NCBI GenBank assembly: GCA_044866775.1 | Contig: JBIOUG010000099.1 | Location: forward strand, 1-64,000 | Direction: 5' to 3' | Length of the DNA: 64,000 nt | Source of the DNA: DASUNQ01 sp044866775 | GTDB taxonomy: Bacteria; Acidobacteriota; Thermoanaerobaculia; Multivoradales; UBA5704 | In this document: piece after piece, positions 14,989-23,430 of the stretch | Numbering within the stretch: position 1 is the stretch's first letter | How the letters are laid out: each line of letters begins with the position of its first letter | Position numbers and translations under genes: made by a program | Notes under the pieces: model-generated | Told to the model about the DNA's origin: nothing | Databases searched by the model: none | What the model saw: only the letters and a program-made list of their open reading frames with translations

Positions 14989-17517
14989 TCAGGGTTCGAA
15001 CAGACGGAAGCCCGCCCAGTCCGCCTCGGGACTCCGCTGCCGCCAGGCGAGCTGGGCGCGCTGGAGCGCCACGGCGAGGTCCGGCTCGCCGTCCCACTGC
15101 CGGTAGAGCTCGGTGAAGAACGCGGGCACCGTGCGGTCGGCGGCGGGCCGGGTGGAGCCGATGACGGCCCGCGAGCCGGCGAGGAGGAAGGCGTGGGCCA
15201 GGCCGGGACTTTCGACGGGCGTCTCGGCGGACGACCTGCCGGTGTCACAGCCGGAAAGGACGACCCAGACCGGCACCCGTTCGAGCGCCAGAAGGTCGCC
15301 GAGGGTCAACTGGGTCTCTTCGGCGAGGAGCAGGCCGCTCTCCCAGCCGCCGAACCCCGAGAAGGTGCCGTGACCGGCGTAGTGCAGGAGATCGGCGGCG
15401 GCCAGCCGGCGCCGCATGGCGTCTGCCGACGCCTCCGCGCGCTTCAGCTCTGCGGTGATCCAGGGCCGTGACCCGGATTCCAAGACCTTGCGGACCGTTC
15501 GGGCCTCTTTGAGCGCGCCCGGCAGGTCGCCCCGGGGATCCGCCACCAAGAGGGCGTGCCGCCCGGGAGGCTGCGCGGGGACCTTGGGGACGGGAAGATC
15601 CAGCCCATAGACCACGGGACCGCTCGCCAGGAGGACGTCGCCGTCGAACGGCAGCGCATGGAAGTCGATGCCCTGCAGAGGGCCGCTGGGCAGGATGCGG
15701 ATCCGCCGGGCTTGTCGGATCGAGGCGCGGAATGGGAAGAGCAGCCGCCGGGCCTGCTCCTCAGGCCGAGACAGGATGCCTGGTGGCAGCTCGAAGCGGT
15801 GTGCCGCAACCCCCTTTCCGTCCGCGGCGAAGCCGACCCAGCCGTGAGGGAGAGGCTGATAGGTGAGGATCAGCTCCCCGGGGCGCGGCGGCGGCGGTTC
15901 CTCGTCCGGCCGCTCTCCGGGGTCTTCGAGCACCAGGAAAGCCCGGTCCAGGACCTTCCTGACGGCCTCCGCCTCCGCCCTTCTCGCGGCCTGCTCGTGG
16001 CGGAGCTGGTCTGCGGGCAGCCGCCAGTCGTCCTTCGCTCGCCCCTCCAGGGCCGTGCGCCTCTCTTGGTAGCTCACGAGGAGGCGCTCCCAACGGGCCC
16101 GCCGGTCCGGCGTCAGCCTCGCCAGGCGGTCGCCGTGCACCAGTTGCCGCAGCACCCGCGACCGGGCATGGCGTGCCAGGTCCAAGGCCTGTGCATTCCG
16201 GCCCTGATCGAGGAGGACCTCGACGTGCAGGCTCACGATGGCCTGGCGCGTGGCCATGAAGGTCTCCCGCCCTTCTTGCACGGGGATCTGGAGGGTCTGA
16301 TCGTCCAGCAGGGCCTCGGCCTTGCCGAGAGTCTCCAGAGCCGCGGCTCGATCTCCGAGGGCCTCGTGAGACTGAGCCTGCCCGAAAGCGGCCCGCAGCC
16401 TGCCGTCGGAGGAGCTCGTCTCCAGGGCGAGCTCCTCGAGCTCAGCGAAGCCATGCAGCGCCGCGATGGGCCGTCCCTCGCGCAGGGCGATCCGCGCCTC
16501 CAGGTCGAGCCACCACAGCGTGAGCGGGACGGGCGGATGAGGCTCGAGCTGGTGCGCCCGGGCCAGGACATCCTTGGCCTGCGCCAGACGGCCCTCCTGC
16601 AGGTGAGCCAGGGCCAGATTGATCAGGACGTTCGCCCCGGCCTCGGGCGTGGCGCGTTCGCAGGTTGCGTACGTCGCCAGCGCTCTCTCGAAGAGGGGCG
16701 AAGGATCTTCGAGGCTCTCGCCGGCCTCGCGAGCCAGCAGCGTCGACCAGGCCTGGTTGCTGAGAAGATTGGCCTCTTCGCAGGCATTCGCGGAATGCGG
16801 CGTCCGGCGCAGGCGGTCGAAGATCCGGGCGGCCTCGCGCGAGCGACCCACCGCGAGCAGGAGCAGGGCCAGCTCCTCTTCGCCCAGCCGCCGCTCCCGC
16901 TCGAGCTTCACCCGCTCCGCGATCTCCACGGCCTTTTGAACCTCAGCCAGCGCCGTGCGGTAATCGCCTTCCTTGGCTGCCAGCAGGCCGCGGTAAAAGG
17001 CCACTTGATAGCGGGACTCCGCGGGCGCATGGGGAGGGAGACGCAGGGCGTGCAGCAGCTCGCGGGCGGCGGCGAGCTGGCGGTTCTGGATTTCGCCGTT
17101 CACGAGCAGCAACGTCTCTTGGACCTCGCGCCGCACGTCGTGCGGCGGCTCGGCGAGGGACAGAGACCACGATGCCCGCCCCTGCTGCGTCTCGACGATC
17201 ACTTCGATTCTCGTCGCCCCGGCAGGCAGGGTCAGAGAGAACCGCTGCCCTTCCTGAGCGGCCTCCCCTGCGGCGTCGAGCCCCCTCCCGTCGACCTGGA
17301 GCTCGATCCGCGCGCCCGGCGGAGCGCCGACCCAGAGTCCCAGCTCCCGTTTGTCGCCAAGGACGCAGACCGGGCCCGGCACGAGCACGGCCTCGCAGCC
17401 GGCGTACTCCACCTCCGGCGGTGCCGCCGAAGGCGGGGGAGCACAGGCCGTACCGATCCCCAAGAGGAGAAAGAGAGCGCCGTGGAAAGGGCCGAGCGGC
17501 GAGCGGAGGGGAGCCAC
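14989..17517 (-). CDS. CHAT-domain, TPR-containing lipoprotein
   Basis: 842 residues. The signal region ends in the lipobox GIGTAC (Cys about 25). A beta domain (about 40-125) and a long helical repeat region (about 135-460) with TPR-like units such as RYQVAFYRGLLAAKEGDYRT precede a C-terminal CHAT protease domain (about 560-842). Caspase-like catalytic residues are His in LLHYAGHGTF (about 714) and Cys in VLSGCDTGR (about 755). CHAT domains are caspase-fold cysteine peptidases, usually controlled by attached TPRs. It follows the anti-sigma-like gene by 12 nt and is probably co-transcribed from P5. Envelope location plus peptidase neighbours suggest a surveillance or proteolytic cascade role; substrate unknown. 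Confidence 0.87.
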   Translation of the reverse strand: MAPLRSPLGPFHGALFLLLGIGTACAPPPSAAPPEVEYAGCEAVLVPGPVCVLGDKRELGLWVGAPPGARIELQVDGRGLDAAGEAAQEGQRFSLTLPAGATRIEVIVETQQGRASWSLSLAEPPHDVRREVQETLLLVNGEIQNRQLAAARELLHALRLPPHAPAESRYQVAFYRGLLAAKEGDYRTALAEVQKAVEIAERVKLERERRLGEEELALLLLAVGRSREAARIFDRLRRTPHSANACEEANLLSNQAWSTLLAREAGESLEDPSPLFERALATYATCERATPEAGANVLINLALAHLQEGRLAQAKDVLARAHQLEPHPPVPLTLWWLDLEARIALREGRPIAALHGFAELEELALETSSSDGRLRAAFGQAQSHEALGDRAAALETLGKAEALLDDQTLQIPVQEGRETFMATRQAIVSLHVEVLLDQGRNAQALDLARHARSRVLRQLVHGDRLARLTPDRRARWERLLVSYQERRTALEGRAKDDWRLPADQLRHEQAARRAEAEAVRKVLDRAFLVLEDPGERPDEEPPPPRPGELILTYQPLPHGWVGFAADGKGVAAHRFELPPGILSRPEEQARRLLFPFRASIRQARRIRILPSGPLQGIDFHALPFDGDVLLASGPVVYGLDLPVPKVPAQPPGRHALLVADPRGDLPGALKEARTVRKVLESGSRPWITAELKRAEASADAMRRRLAAADLLHYAGHGTFSGFGGWESGLLLAEETQLTLGDLLALERVPVWVVLSGCDTGRSSAETPVESPGLAHAFLLAGSRAVIGSTRPAADRTVPAFFTELYRQWDGEPDLAVALQRAQLAWRQRSPEADWAGFRLFEP

Positions 17518-17529
17518 GGCTGACCTACG

Positions 17530-18324
17530 TCAGGGGCGGATACGGATGTCCCTTCCCACGGCCACCCAGTGTCGCTGGCGGACCTCGCCGCGCGCCGGGA
17601 AGGACCGCAGATCGGCCGGGACGGGCAGCTCGCCCCGCCGGCCGACCACGGCCCACAGGGTCCAGGTTCCCGGCCGCAGATCGCGGCTCATCGAGCCCTC
17701 CATCTTCACCGATCCAGCGGCGTCGAGCTGACGCTGCACCTCCAGCCGGCGCAGCTCCCGGCTGCGGAGCAAGAAGCACTGCGCCTCAAGGGACCGCGCC
17801 CGGGATACCGCCGTCTGCGGTCGGAGGATCACCTGGAAGCGCTCGCCCGGCGCGAAGTCCGGCGCCGTCCCTGCGGGCCGCTCCCCCCGCATCGCGCTCG
17901 AGCCGCCGGAGAGGTGCAGCGCATAGCTCGGGAGCGGTGCCTGAGGGCGCAGGAACAGCACGAGGACGGCGGCGACCGCCGCCGCCGCGGCCGCAGCGGT
18001 CCGCCATCCCGCGCGCCGGAGATCGGGAAAACGGAACGGCAGGAGGCGGGGACGTGGCTGCTGAGGCGCGATGGGGCGTTGGAGCTCGGCGGCGAGAGCG
18101 GCCGCGACGCGGGCCTCGAAGTCGGCGCCGAGGGGACGGAATGCTGCATAGGCCACGCCGGCTTCGGGGGAAGCTTCGGCAAGGGCGCGCAGCTCCGCTT
18201 CCTCCTCAGAGGAGAGCTCGCCGCGGCTCAGCCGATCCCAGCGCTCGTCGAGGCGCGCTTGCTCAGCCTCCTTCTCCTCTCGCGCCAGGTGCCCTAGCTC
18301 GCGCAATAGCCGGTCGTCGCTCAT
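17530..18324 (-). CDS. Single-pass membrane protein, probable anti-sigma factor
   Basis: 264 residues. Its ATG overlaps the sigma-factor stop (ATGA), the classical sigma/anti-sigma arrangement. Residues 1-110 are cytoplasmic, helical and charged (LLRELGHLAREEKEAEQ; ELSSEEEAELRALAEASPEA). One membrane helix rich in Ala/Val lies at about 118-137. A periplasmic beta-rich domain follows (about 145-264; LRPGTWTLWAVVGRRGELP). It lacks the HxxxCxxC zinc anti-sigma motif, so assignment rests on overlap, topology and position. It would hold the sigma factor at the membrane and release it on an envelope signal, perhaps through cleavage by the cluster's peptidases. Confidence 0.7.
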   Translation of the reverse strand: MSDDRLLRELGHLAREEKEAEQARLDERWDRLSRGELSSEEEAELRALAEASPEAGVAYAAFRPLGADFEARVAAALAAELQRPIAPQQPRPRLLPFRFPDLRRAGWRTAAAAAAAVAAVLVLFLRPQAPLPSYALHLSGGSSAMRGERPAGTAPDFAPGERFQVILRPQTAVSRARSLEAQCFLLRSRELRRLEVQRQLDAAGSVKMEGSMSRDLRPGTWTLWAVVGRRGELPVPADLRSFPARGEVRQRHWVAVGRDIRIRP

Positions 18325-18974
18325 GCCGCTCCATCCCTCGTCGTCTTTCGCGCGGGCGCGGGCTTTCCTGACAGCTCGGCCAGCAGCCCCTGGGCGAGGC
18401 GGCGCAAACGGCTCCGCCAGGCGTAGACCGCGTCGGCGGACAAGCCGCTCGCGGCCATCGTCTCCGGCAGCGACAACTCCTGGACGAAGAGGAGCTCGAA
18501 GAGCTGGCGGCCCAGCGGGCTCAACCTCTCCCGCAGCCGGTCGAGCAGGAGGCGCAACTGCTCGCGGCTTGCCGTGACCTCCTCCGGCCCGCGGTCCGGC
18601 GTCGCCGCATCGAGATCCTCCAGCAGAGAGGGCTCCTCTTTCCACGGATTCCGTTTGCCGCTGCGGAGAAACGACAGCGCTTGACGCTCGCTCACCAGCC
18701 CGACGAAGTTCTGCAGCGAGAGGCCGCGCTCGGGCTGCCAACTGCGCAGCACACGAGCGCCGTTGGCGAAGAGTGAGAGGAAGATGTCCTGGGCCAGATC
18801 TTCCACTTCCTGGCGGACGTTGCGGCCGCCGGCGAGATAGGACTGGCGAGCCAGCAGGGTTCTCGCCACACGGGCCTGGACTACAGGGGTCAGCGTGGCC
18901 ACCAGTCGGCTCAACGCGGCCGGATCGCCGGCGAGGGCTTCTCGCACCAAGCCAGAGGTGTCCACGACATCCAT
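18321..18974 (-). CDS. ECF-type RNA polymerase sigma factor
   Basis: 217 residues. Region 2 (about 10-100) contains VEDLAQDIFLSLFANGARVL followed by FVGLVSERQALSFLRSG. Region 4 (about 130-200) contains LLLDRLRERLSPLGRQLFEL and a helix-turn-helix, LSLPETMAASGLSADAVYAW. There is no region 1 or 3, as in ECF factors. Start ATG is 18972-18974; the ribosome binding site is weak. A TATAAT box sits 39 nt upstream. Its last codons contain motif P5. Located at the head of the 7-19 kb peptidase cluster and translationally coupled to the anti-sigma-like gene; it is inferred to recognise the five TGTCAGAAA-N13-GCGAAG motifs. Confidence 0.88.
   Translation of the reverse strand: MDVVDTSGLVREALAGDPAALSRLVATLTPVVQARVARTLLARQSYLAGGRNVRQEVEDLAQDIFLSLFANGARVLRSWQPERGLSLQNFVGLVSERQALSFLRSGKRNPWKEEPSLLEDLDAATPDRGPEEVTASREQLRLLLDRLRERLSPLGRQLFELLFVQELSLPETMAASGLSADAVYAWRSRLRRLAQGLLAELSGKPAPARKTTRDGAA
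18346..18373 (-). promoter_or_regulatory. Sigma-regulon promoter motif P5, inside the sigma gene
   Basis: Minus strand: TGTCAGGAA, 13 nt, GCGAAA; the most divergent copy. It lies in the last 20 codons of the sigma gene, 21 nt before the anti-sigma-like ATG, so it would drive the anti-sigma and CHAT genes but not the sigma gene. Confidence 0.6.
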
Positions 18975-19013
18975 GTCTCGCCGCCGGCCAGGAAGGCTTC
19001 TTGATCATTTTCC

Positions 19014-19019
19014 ATTATA
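19014..19019 (-). promoter_or_regulatory. TATAAT -10 box upstream of the ECF sigma gene
   Basis: Perfect TATAAT on the minus strand, 39 nt before the sigma ATG, in a locally AT-rich patch. No good -35 is visible. It suggests basal expression of the sigma gene by the housekeeping sigma factor. Confidence 0.5.
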
Positions 19020-19094
19020 GGGCGAGCACGCACGAGCCCGCGCGCGCCTACTCGACCATCTCGACCAGGAAGTCGTGGGCCAGGGAGGCCGGGA

Positions 19095-19868
19095 TCAAGA
19101 AAGGCCTATGACCAGCTCGTCCCCCGTCCAGGCGAGCCGGACCGGGATCTCACCGGCGGCGGCGCGGGCTTCCTCGAGCGACACCTGCGGGTCGAGCGTC
19201 GGCCAGTGGTGGGTCAGGGCGAGCTGGCTGACGCCGGCCCGCACCGCGGTCTGCGCCGCCTGCTCGGCGGACAGATGGATGGGGCCGCCCGTATAGGCGT
19301 GCTGGTAGGTCGCCTCGCAGAGGAGGAGGTCGCTGCCGGCGGCGAAGCGGGCCAGGTCGGTGCCGGGGCCGGTGTCGGCGGAGTAGGTGAGGACGCCGGC
19401 GGCGCCCGCCGCCTCGGCGCGCACCGCCAGCGTGTGGATCGGGTGCTGCGTGCGCAGGAAGGTGAAGCGGAGGCCCGCCGTCTCCACGACCGTGCCCTCG
19501 TCGATCTCGCGGAAGTCGAGGACGCGCGCGAAGGTCTCGGCGTCGTCGGGAGCGAGGAGGCGGGAAAGGGTCTCGCGGGCGCCGGGCGGGGCGTAGACCG
19601 GGAGGCGGCGCTCGCTGCCCCAGGCCTGGCCGGGGGTGAAGCGGAGGGCGTAGTAGAGGGGGTAGGTGTCGAGGCAGTGGTCGGCGTGGAGGTGGGAGAG
19701 GAGGAGGGCGTCGAGCTCGGTGAACGGAGTGAGGGCCTGGAGGACGGCGAAGGTGCCGTTGCCGGCGTCGAGCCAGACGCGGCCCCGCGGGCCCTCGAGC
19801 AGGAAGCCGCTGCTCGGGTTGTCGGGGCGCGGGTAGCCGCCCGAGCTGCCGAGGACGTTAAGGCGCAT
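19095..19868 (-). CDS. MBL-fold metallo-hydrolase, RNase Z-like
   Basis: 257 residues. It opens MRLNVLGSSGGYPRPDNPSS, then the metal-binding HLHADH (about 60-65). Further ligand candidates are YSADTGPG (Asp), the central His of RTQHPIHT and the C-terminal THHWPTLDP. The layout is that of the ElaC/RNase Z-like MBL branch, but the extra exosite arm of true tRNase Z is not evident. It may be a phosphodiesterase or an uncharacterised hydrolase with two zinc ions in the cytosol. Divergent in strand context from nothing nearby: it is the gene immediately before the sigma factor promoter region and has no promoter motif of the cluster. Confidence 0.82.
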   Translation of the reverse strand: MRLNVLGSSGGYPRPDNPSSGFLLEGPRGRVWLDAGNGTFAVLQALTPFTELDALLLSHLHADHCLDTYPLYYALRFTPGQAWGSERRLPVYAPPGARETLSRLLAPDDAETFARVLDFREIDEGTVVETAGLRFTFLRTQHPIHTLAVRAEAAGAAGVLTYSADTGPGTDLARFAAGSDLLLCEATYQHAYTGGPIHLSAEQAAQTAVRAGVSQLALTHHWPTLDPQVSLEEARAAAGEIPVRLAWTGDELVIGLS

Positions 19869-19948
19869 GACGCACGGTTTCTGTCTTCAGGATTCCTTCC
19901 GCAAACGCCCGGGACGTGGCCCGGGCGCTACGGGATGACATCCAATCG

Positions 19949-21523
19949 TCACTTTCCCACCGCTTGCCGGTAGAACTCCACGAGGTCGCGCTTGAGCTTC
20001 TGGTGGTCGGCGCGGCGGATGTACATCATGTGGCCGGCCTCGTAGAAGGCGAGGCGCACATTGCCGCGTAGCGCCTCGGGGAGCTCGAGGTGCTCGGCCG
20101 TGTAGACGGAGTCGAAGTAGGGGGTCGCCAGATCGTAGTACCCGGCGAGGAAGAGCACCTGCAGGTGCGGGTTCTTGTTGATCGCCTGCCGCAGGTGCTC
20201 GGCGACGTTCAGGTAGCGGTTCTCGGCCCCCTCCCAGCTCCAGGGCCGGACCTTCCGCGACAGGCGCTCGTAGACGAGGTCGGTCTCGAACTTGAGCTCG
20301 CGCCGCAGGTAGTCGTTGAACGCCGCCACGTAGGGCGCGTCGAGTGAGGTCAGGCTGGGATCGAACTCGAAGGTCTCGCCGACCGCGTCGCGGTCGCGGC
20401 CGGTGAAGCGGCTGTCGATCCGCCCCACCGTCAGGCCCTCGGCGCGCAGCAGCTCCTTGGTGAAGCGGAAGATCTCGAGGCGCAGGTTGGCGCGCTCGAC
20501 GTACTCCGGCGACAGGCCGGTGTAGCGGGCGACCTTGGCCGCGATCTCCCGCCGCCGCTCCGGCGCCAGCCGGTCGCCCTCCATGAGCGCGAGCGCGTAG
20601 TCGGTGCGCGCGAAGCGCTCGACCTCGTCGAGGGTCGAGCGCAGGTCGCCCATCAGCTCGGGCGGCAGCTTCTTGTGGTACCAGGCCGTGGCGGCGTAGG
20701 TCGGCAGGTGGATGACGTAGCCCATGTCGTTGCCGACGTCGAACTCCTGGTTGAGGAAGTTGAGGACGCTCGACAGCAGCACGACGCCGTTCAACGCCAT
20801 GCCGAAGCGGTCCTGGAGGAAGGCGGCCAACCCGGCGGCGCGCGTCGTGCCGTAGCTCTCGCCGGCCACGAACTTGGGCGAGGCCCAGCGGCCGTTGCGC
20901 GCCGTCCACAGGCGGATGAACTCCCCCACCGACTCGATGTCGTTCTGGAAGCCGTGGAACTGCTTCGGGTCCTGCCCCGGCGCCGGGCGGGAAAAGCCGG
21001 TCGAGACCGGGTCGATGAAGACGAGGTCGGTCAGGTCGAGGATGGTGAACGGGTTGTCGACCAGGCGCCCCGGCGGCGCGAGCCCCATCCCCTCGGGGTC
21101 GCGCTCGACGATCTTCGGCCCGAAGGCGCCCATGTGGACCCAGAGCGCCGCGGCGCCGGGCCCGCCGTTGAAGCTGAAGGTCACCGGCCGCGCGGCGGCG
21201 TCCTCGACCCCCTCGCGGAGGTAAGCGACGTAGAAGACCGAGGCTCGCGGCTCCCCCTCCTCGTCCTTCAAGACCAGGGTGCCGGCGGTGGCGCCGAAGG
21301 GGATCGTCCGCCCGTCGAGCGTGATGCTGTGGCGGGTGCGCGAGACCTTGTCCTCGGGCTTTTTCTTCTCCTTCTCCTGCTCCTTGTCCTTCCCGGTCGC
21401 CTTGTCCTTCGCGTCGGCTGCCGGCGGCTTCTCCTGTGGCGACGCGTAGACGAAGTTCGATGGCACGAAAAACGCAGCCAAAAACACGACCGTAAGCAGG
21501 ACGGCGACGACGGACCTTTTCAT
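19949..21523 (-). CDS. S10-family serine carboxypeptidase
   Basis: 524 residues from ATG 21521-21523, which has GGAGG 6 nt upstream. A signal peptide is followed by a Lys/Glu/Asp-rich linker (about 32-60). Catalytic residues are Ser in GESYG (about 221), Asp in YYDLATP (about 463) and His in AGHMMY (about 497). The substrate-recognition strand FSFNGGPGAAALWVHMGAFG replaces the classical WLNGGPG motif, as in bacterial S10-like proteins. Length fits the family. It should remove C-terminal amino acids from peptides in the periplasm or outside the cell. Confidence 0.88.
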   Translation of the reverse strand: MKRSVVAVLLTVVFLAAFFVPSNFVYASPQEKPPAADAKDKATGKDKEQEKEKKKPEDKVSRTRHSITLDGRTIPFGATAGTLVLKDEEGEPRASVFYVAYLREGVEDAAARPVTFSFNGGPGAAALWVHMGAFGPKIVERDPEGMGLAPPGRLVDNPFTILDLTDLVFIDPVSTGFSRPAPGQDPKQFHGFQNDIESVGEFIRLWTARNGRWASPKFVAGESYGTTRAAGLAAFLQDRFGMALNGVVLLSSVLNFLNQEFDVGNDMGYVIHLPTYAATAWYHKKLPPELMGDLRSTLDEVERFARTDYALALMEGDRLAPERRREIAAKVARYTGLSPEYVERANLRLEIFRFTKELLRAEGLTVGRIDSRFTGRDRDAVGETFEFDPSLTSLDAPYVAAFNDYLRRELKFETDLVYERLSRKVRPWSWEGAENRYLNVAEHLRQAINKNPHLQVLFLAGYYDLATPYFDSVYTAEHLELPEALRGNVRLAFYEAGHMMYIRRADHQKLKRDLVEFYRQAVGK

Positions 21524-21630
21524 CGGCAACCTCCAACGGTGGACGACGGGGGCGCAGCATAGCCCAGCGGGCCGAGGCGCCGGCCTGGCTCGTTAGACGG
21601 CCGACCCGCATCTGGCGATAATGGACGCTC

Positions 21631-22560
21631 GTGCTGGCACCGGTCCCTAGACAGCGATGCGTGCGTCTCGCCGTCGCGGGCTGCGTCCTCGGTTTCCTTC
21701 CCGCGGGCCCCGCCGTCGCGATCACCTATGACTTCACGCAGACCTTCGGAACGATCGACGTGGTGGGCTCGCTCACCTACGCCGGCAGCGTTCCCGCCGC
21801 GCTCACCGTCGGCGACCTGAACGCGAACGCGACCTGGAGCCTCACCTTCATGGGTCGCCGCGCGGGCGCCCCCGTCTACCCGTACATCCTGACCGAAGGC
21901 GACTCGTCCTGGGCGACCGAGCTGCTGGACGGGACCTCTCTCACCATCAGCGCGACGGCGGACGAGCTGGTCTTCGAGCTGGCCACGCCCCCCGAGACCA
22001 ATGCCGCGGTGGTGCTCATGTCCGACTCGCCGACGGACTTCAGGCAGTTCCGCCTCGTCGAGATCAACCAGCCCGGTCTGAAGGAGAACCAGGTCATCAT
22101 TCAAGCCGACGCCGTCCCCGGTCCATCGGCCGATTTCGCCCCGTTGCCGTACGACACGAACTTGCGGTTCCCGGTGCTCGCCGCGCCGCCTCTCGACTAC
22201 TTCACCCTGGCCGCCTGCCGGGTGATCGACACGCGCAACCCGGCGGGTCCGCTGGGCGGCCCCGCGCTGGCGGCAGGGGCCGACCGCACCTTCCCCTTGG
22301 CCGGCGCCTGCGGCATCCCCGCGACGGCCAAGTCGCTCGCCGTCGGCATCACGGTGCTGGGGCCCGCCGCGGCGGGCCGAGTGTGCCTGCATCCCGGTCC
22401 CGGCGTGTCGCTCTTCGCCTGCACCGTCTACGGCGCCGGGCAGACCCGCGCCAACAACACCGTCGCGACGCTCGGTGACCTGGGCGAGCTGTCGGTCTTC
22501 GCCGACCAGTCCGCGGGGACGGTGCACTTCCTCCTCGACGTCCACGGCTACTTCGAGTAG
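21631..22560 (+). CDS. Secreted beta-rich protein with C-terminal surface domain
   Basis: 309 residues from GTG 21631 (GTG 21661 is an alternative; neither has a clear ribosome binding site). After a signal peptide, residues 30-185 form an unknown beta-rich domain. Residues 190-309 carry a conserved secreted module: FTLAACRVIDTRNPAGPLGG, then GIPATAKSLAVGITVLGP, AGQTRANNT, and the end VHFLLDVHGYFE. I have seen this module at the C terminus of many exported acidobacterial and actinobacterial proteins; its function is unknown, with surface attachment or ligand binding suggested. It ends 26 nt before the convergent mutM stop. Confidence 0.72.
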   Translation: MLAPVPRQRCVRLAVAGCVLGFLPAGPAVAITYDFTQTFGTIDVVGSLTYAGSVPAALTVGDLNANATWSLTFMGRRAGAPVYPYILTEGDSSWATELLDGTSLTISATADELVFELATPPETNAAVVLMSDSPTDFRQFRLVEINQPGLKENQVIIQADAVPGPSADFAPLPYDTNLRFPVLAAPPLDYFTLAACRVIDTRNPAGPLGGPALAAGADRTFPLAGACGIPATAKSLAVGITVLGPAAAGRVCLHPGPGVSLFACTVYGAGQTRANNTVATLGDLGELSVFADQSAGTVHFLLDVHGYFE

Positions 22561-22586
22561 CCGCAGCACATGACCAGCGGGCAGCT

Positions 22587-23411
22587 CTACCGCTGGCAAC
22601 CCGGGCAGTAGAACGTGCTGCGGCCTGCCTGCACCCGGCGCACGATGGTGCGCCCACAGCGCAGGCACTCCTCGCCCTCGCGGTCGTAGACCGCGAGCGA
22701 GACCTGGAACTCGCCGCTGTTGCCCTCGCCGTCGGCGAAGTCATTGAGGGTCGTGCCGCCCTCGGCGATGGCCTGCGAGAGGACCGCCACCAATCCCGCG
22801 GCCAGCCGTTCCCAGCGCGGCGCCGCGATGCGCGACACCGGGCGCTCGGGATGGACGCCGGCGCGGAAGAGCGCCTCGCTGGCGTAGATGTTGCCGGCGC
22901 CGACCACCACCCGCGCGTCCATCAAGAAGGCCTTGACCGGGCCGCGGCGGCCGTGTGCGGCGGCGGCGAGCGTGGCGCCCGAGAAGCCGGGAGCGAGCGG
23001 CTCGACGCCGAGGTGGACGAAATGGGGATCGCGCGGCACCGCCGCGGTCGCCAGGGCGAGGACGAGGCCGAAGCGGCGCGGGTCGCGGAAGCGAAGCCGC
23101 CGCCCGGAGGCGAGATGGAAGGCGACGTGCTCGTGCGGCTCGAGCGGCGCCGCGCCGGGCGCGAGCGTCAAGCGGCCGCTCATCCCCAGGTGGACGACCA
23201 GCGTCTTGCCACGCTCGAGGTCGACGAGGAGGTACTTGCCGCGGCGGCGCAGGGCTTCGACCGTGCGGCCGACGGACGCATTCGCCAGCGCCCGCGTCCG
23301 CACCGGCTCGCGCAGGCCGGCGTTGCGCACCACGACGCGCTCTATCCGGTCGCCGACGAGGTGCGGCTCGAGGCTGCGGCGCAGGACTTCGACTTCGGGC
23401 AGCTCGGGCAT
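22587..23411 (-). CDS. mutM: Formamidopyrimidine-DNA glycosylase
   Basis: 274 residues. It begins MPELPEVE with the catalytic Pro after Met removal and Glu3. Central residues include GMSGRL and the GAGNIYASEALF helix-two-turn-helix. The C-terminal zinc finger has CLRCG and CPGC. These are the features of MutM/Fpg, which excises 8-oxoguanine and ring-opened purines and cuts the abasic site. Length is normal. It lies 19 nt downstream of the DNA polymerase III delta gene and is probably transcribed with it. Confidence 0.93.
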   Translation of the reverse strand: MPELPEVEVLRRSLEPHLVGDRIERVVVRNAGLREPVRTRALANASVGRTVEALRRRGKYLLVDLERGKTLVVHLGMSGRLTLAPGAAPLEPHEHVAFHLASGRRLRFRDPRRFGLVLALATAAVPRDPHFVHLGVEPLAPGFSGATLAAAAHGRRGPVKAFLMDARVVVGAGNIYASEALFRAGVHPERPVSRIAAPRWERLAAGLVAVLSQAIAEGGTTLNDFADGEGNSGEFQVSLAVYDREGEECLRCGRTIVRRVQAGRSTFYCPGCQR

Positions 23412-23430
23412 GGGGAGGGATTGCTTTTCC

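Noticed and set aside
18773..19111. Plus-strand frame opposite the sigma factor gene
   Set aside because: Antisense to a clear ECF sigma gene, Arg/Gly/Pro-rich, no start signal.
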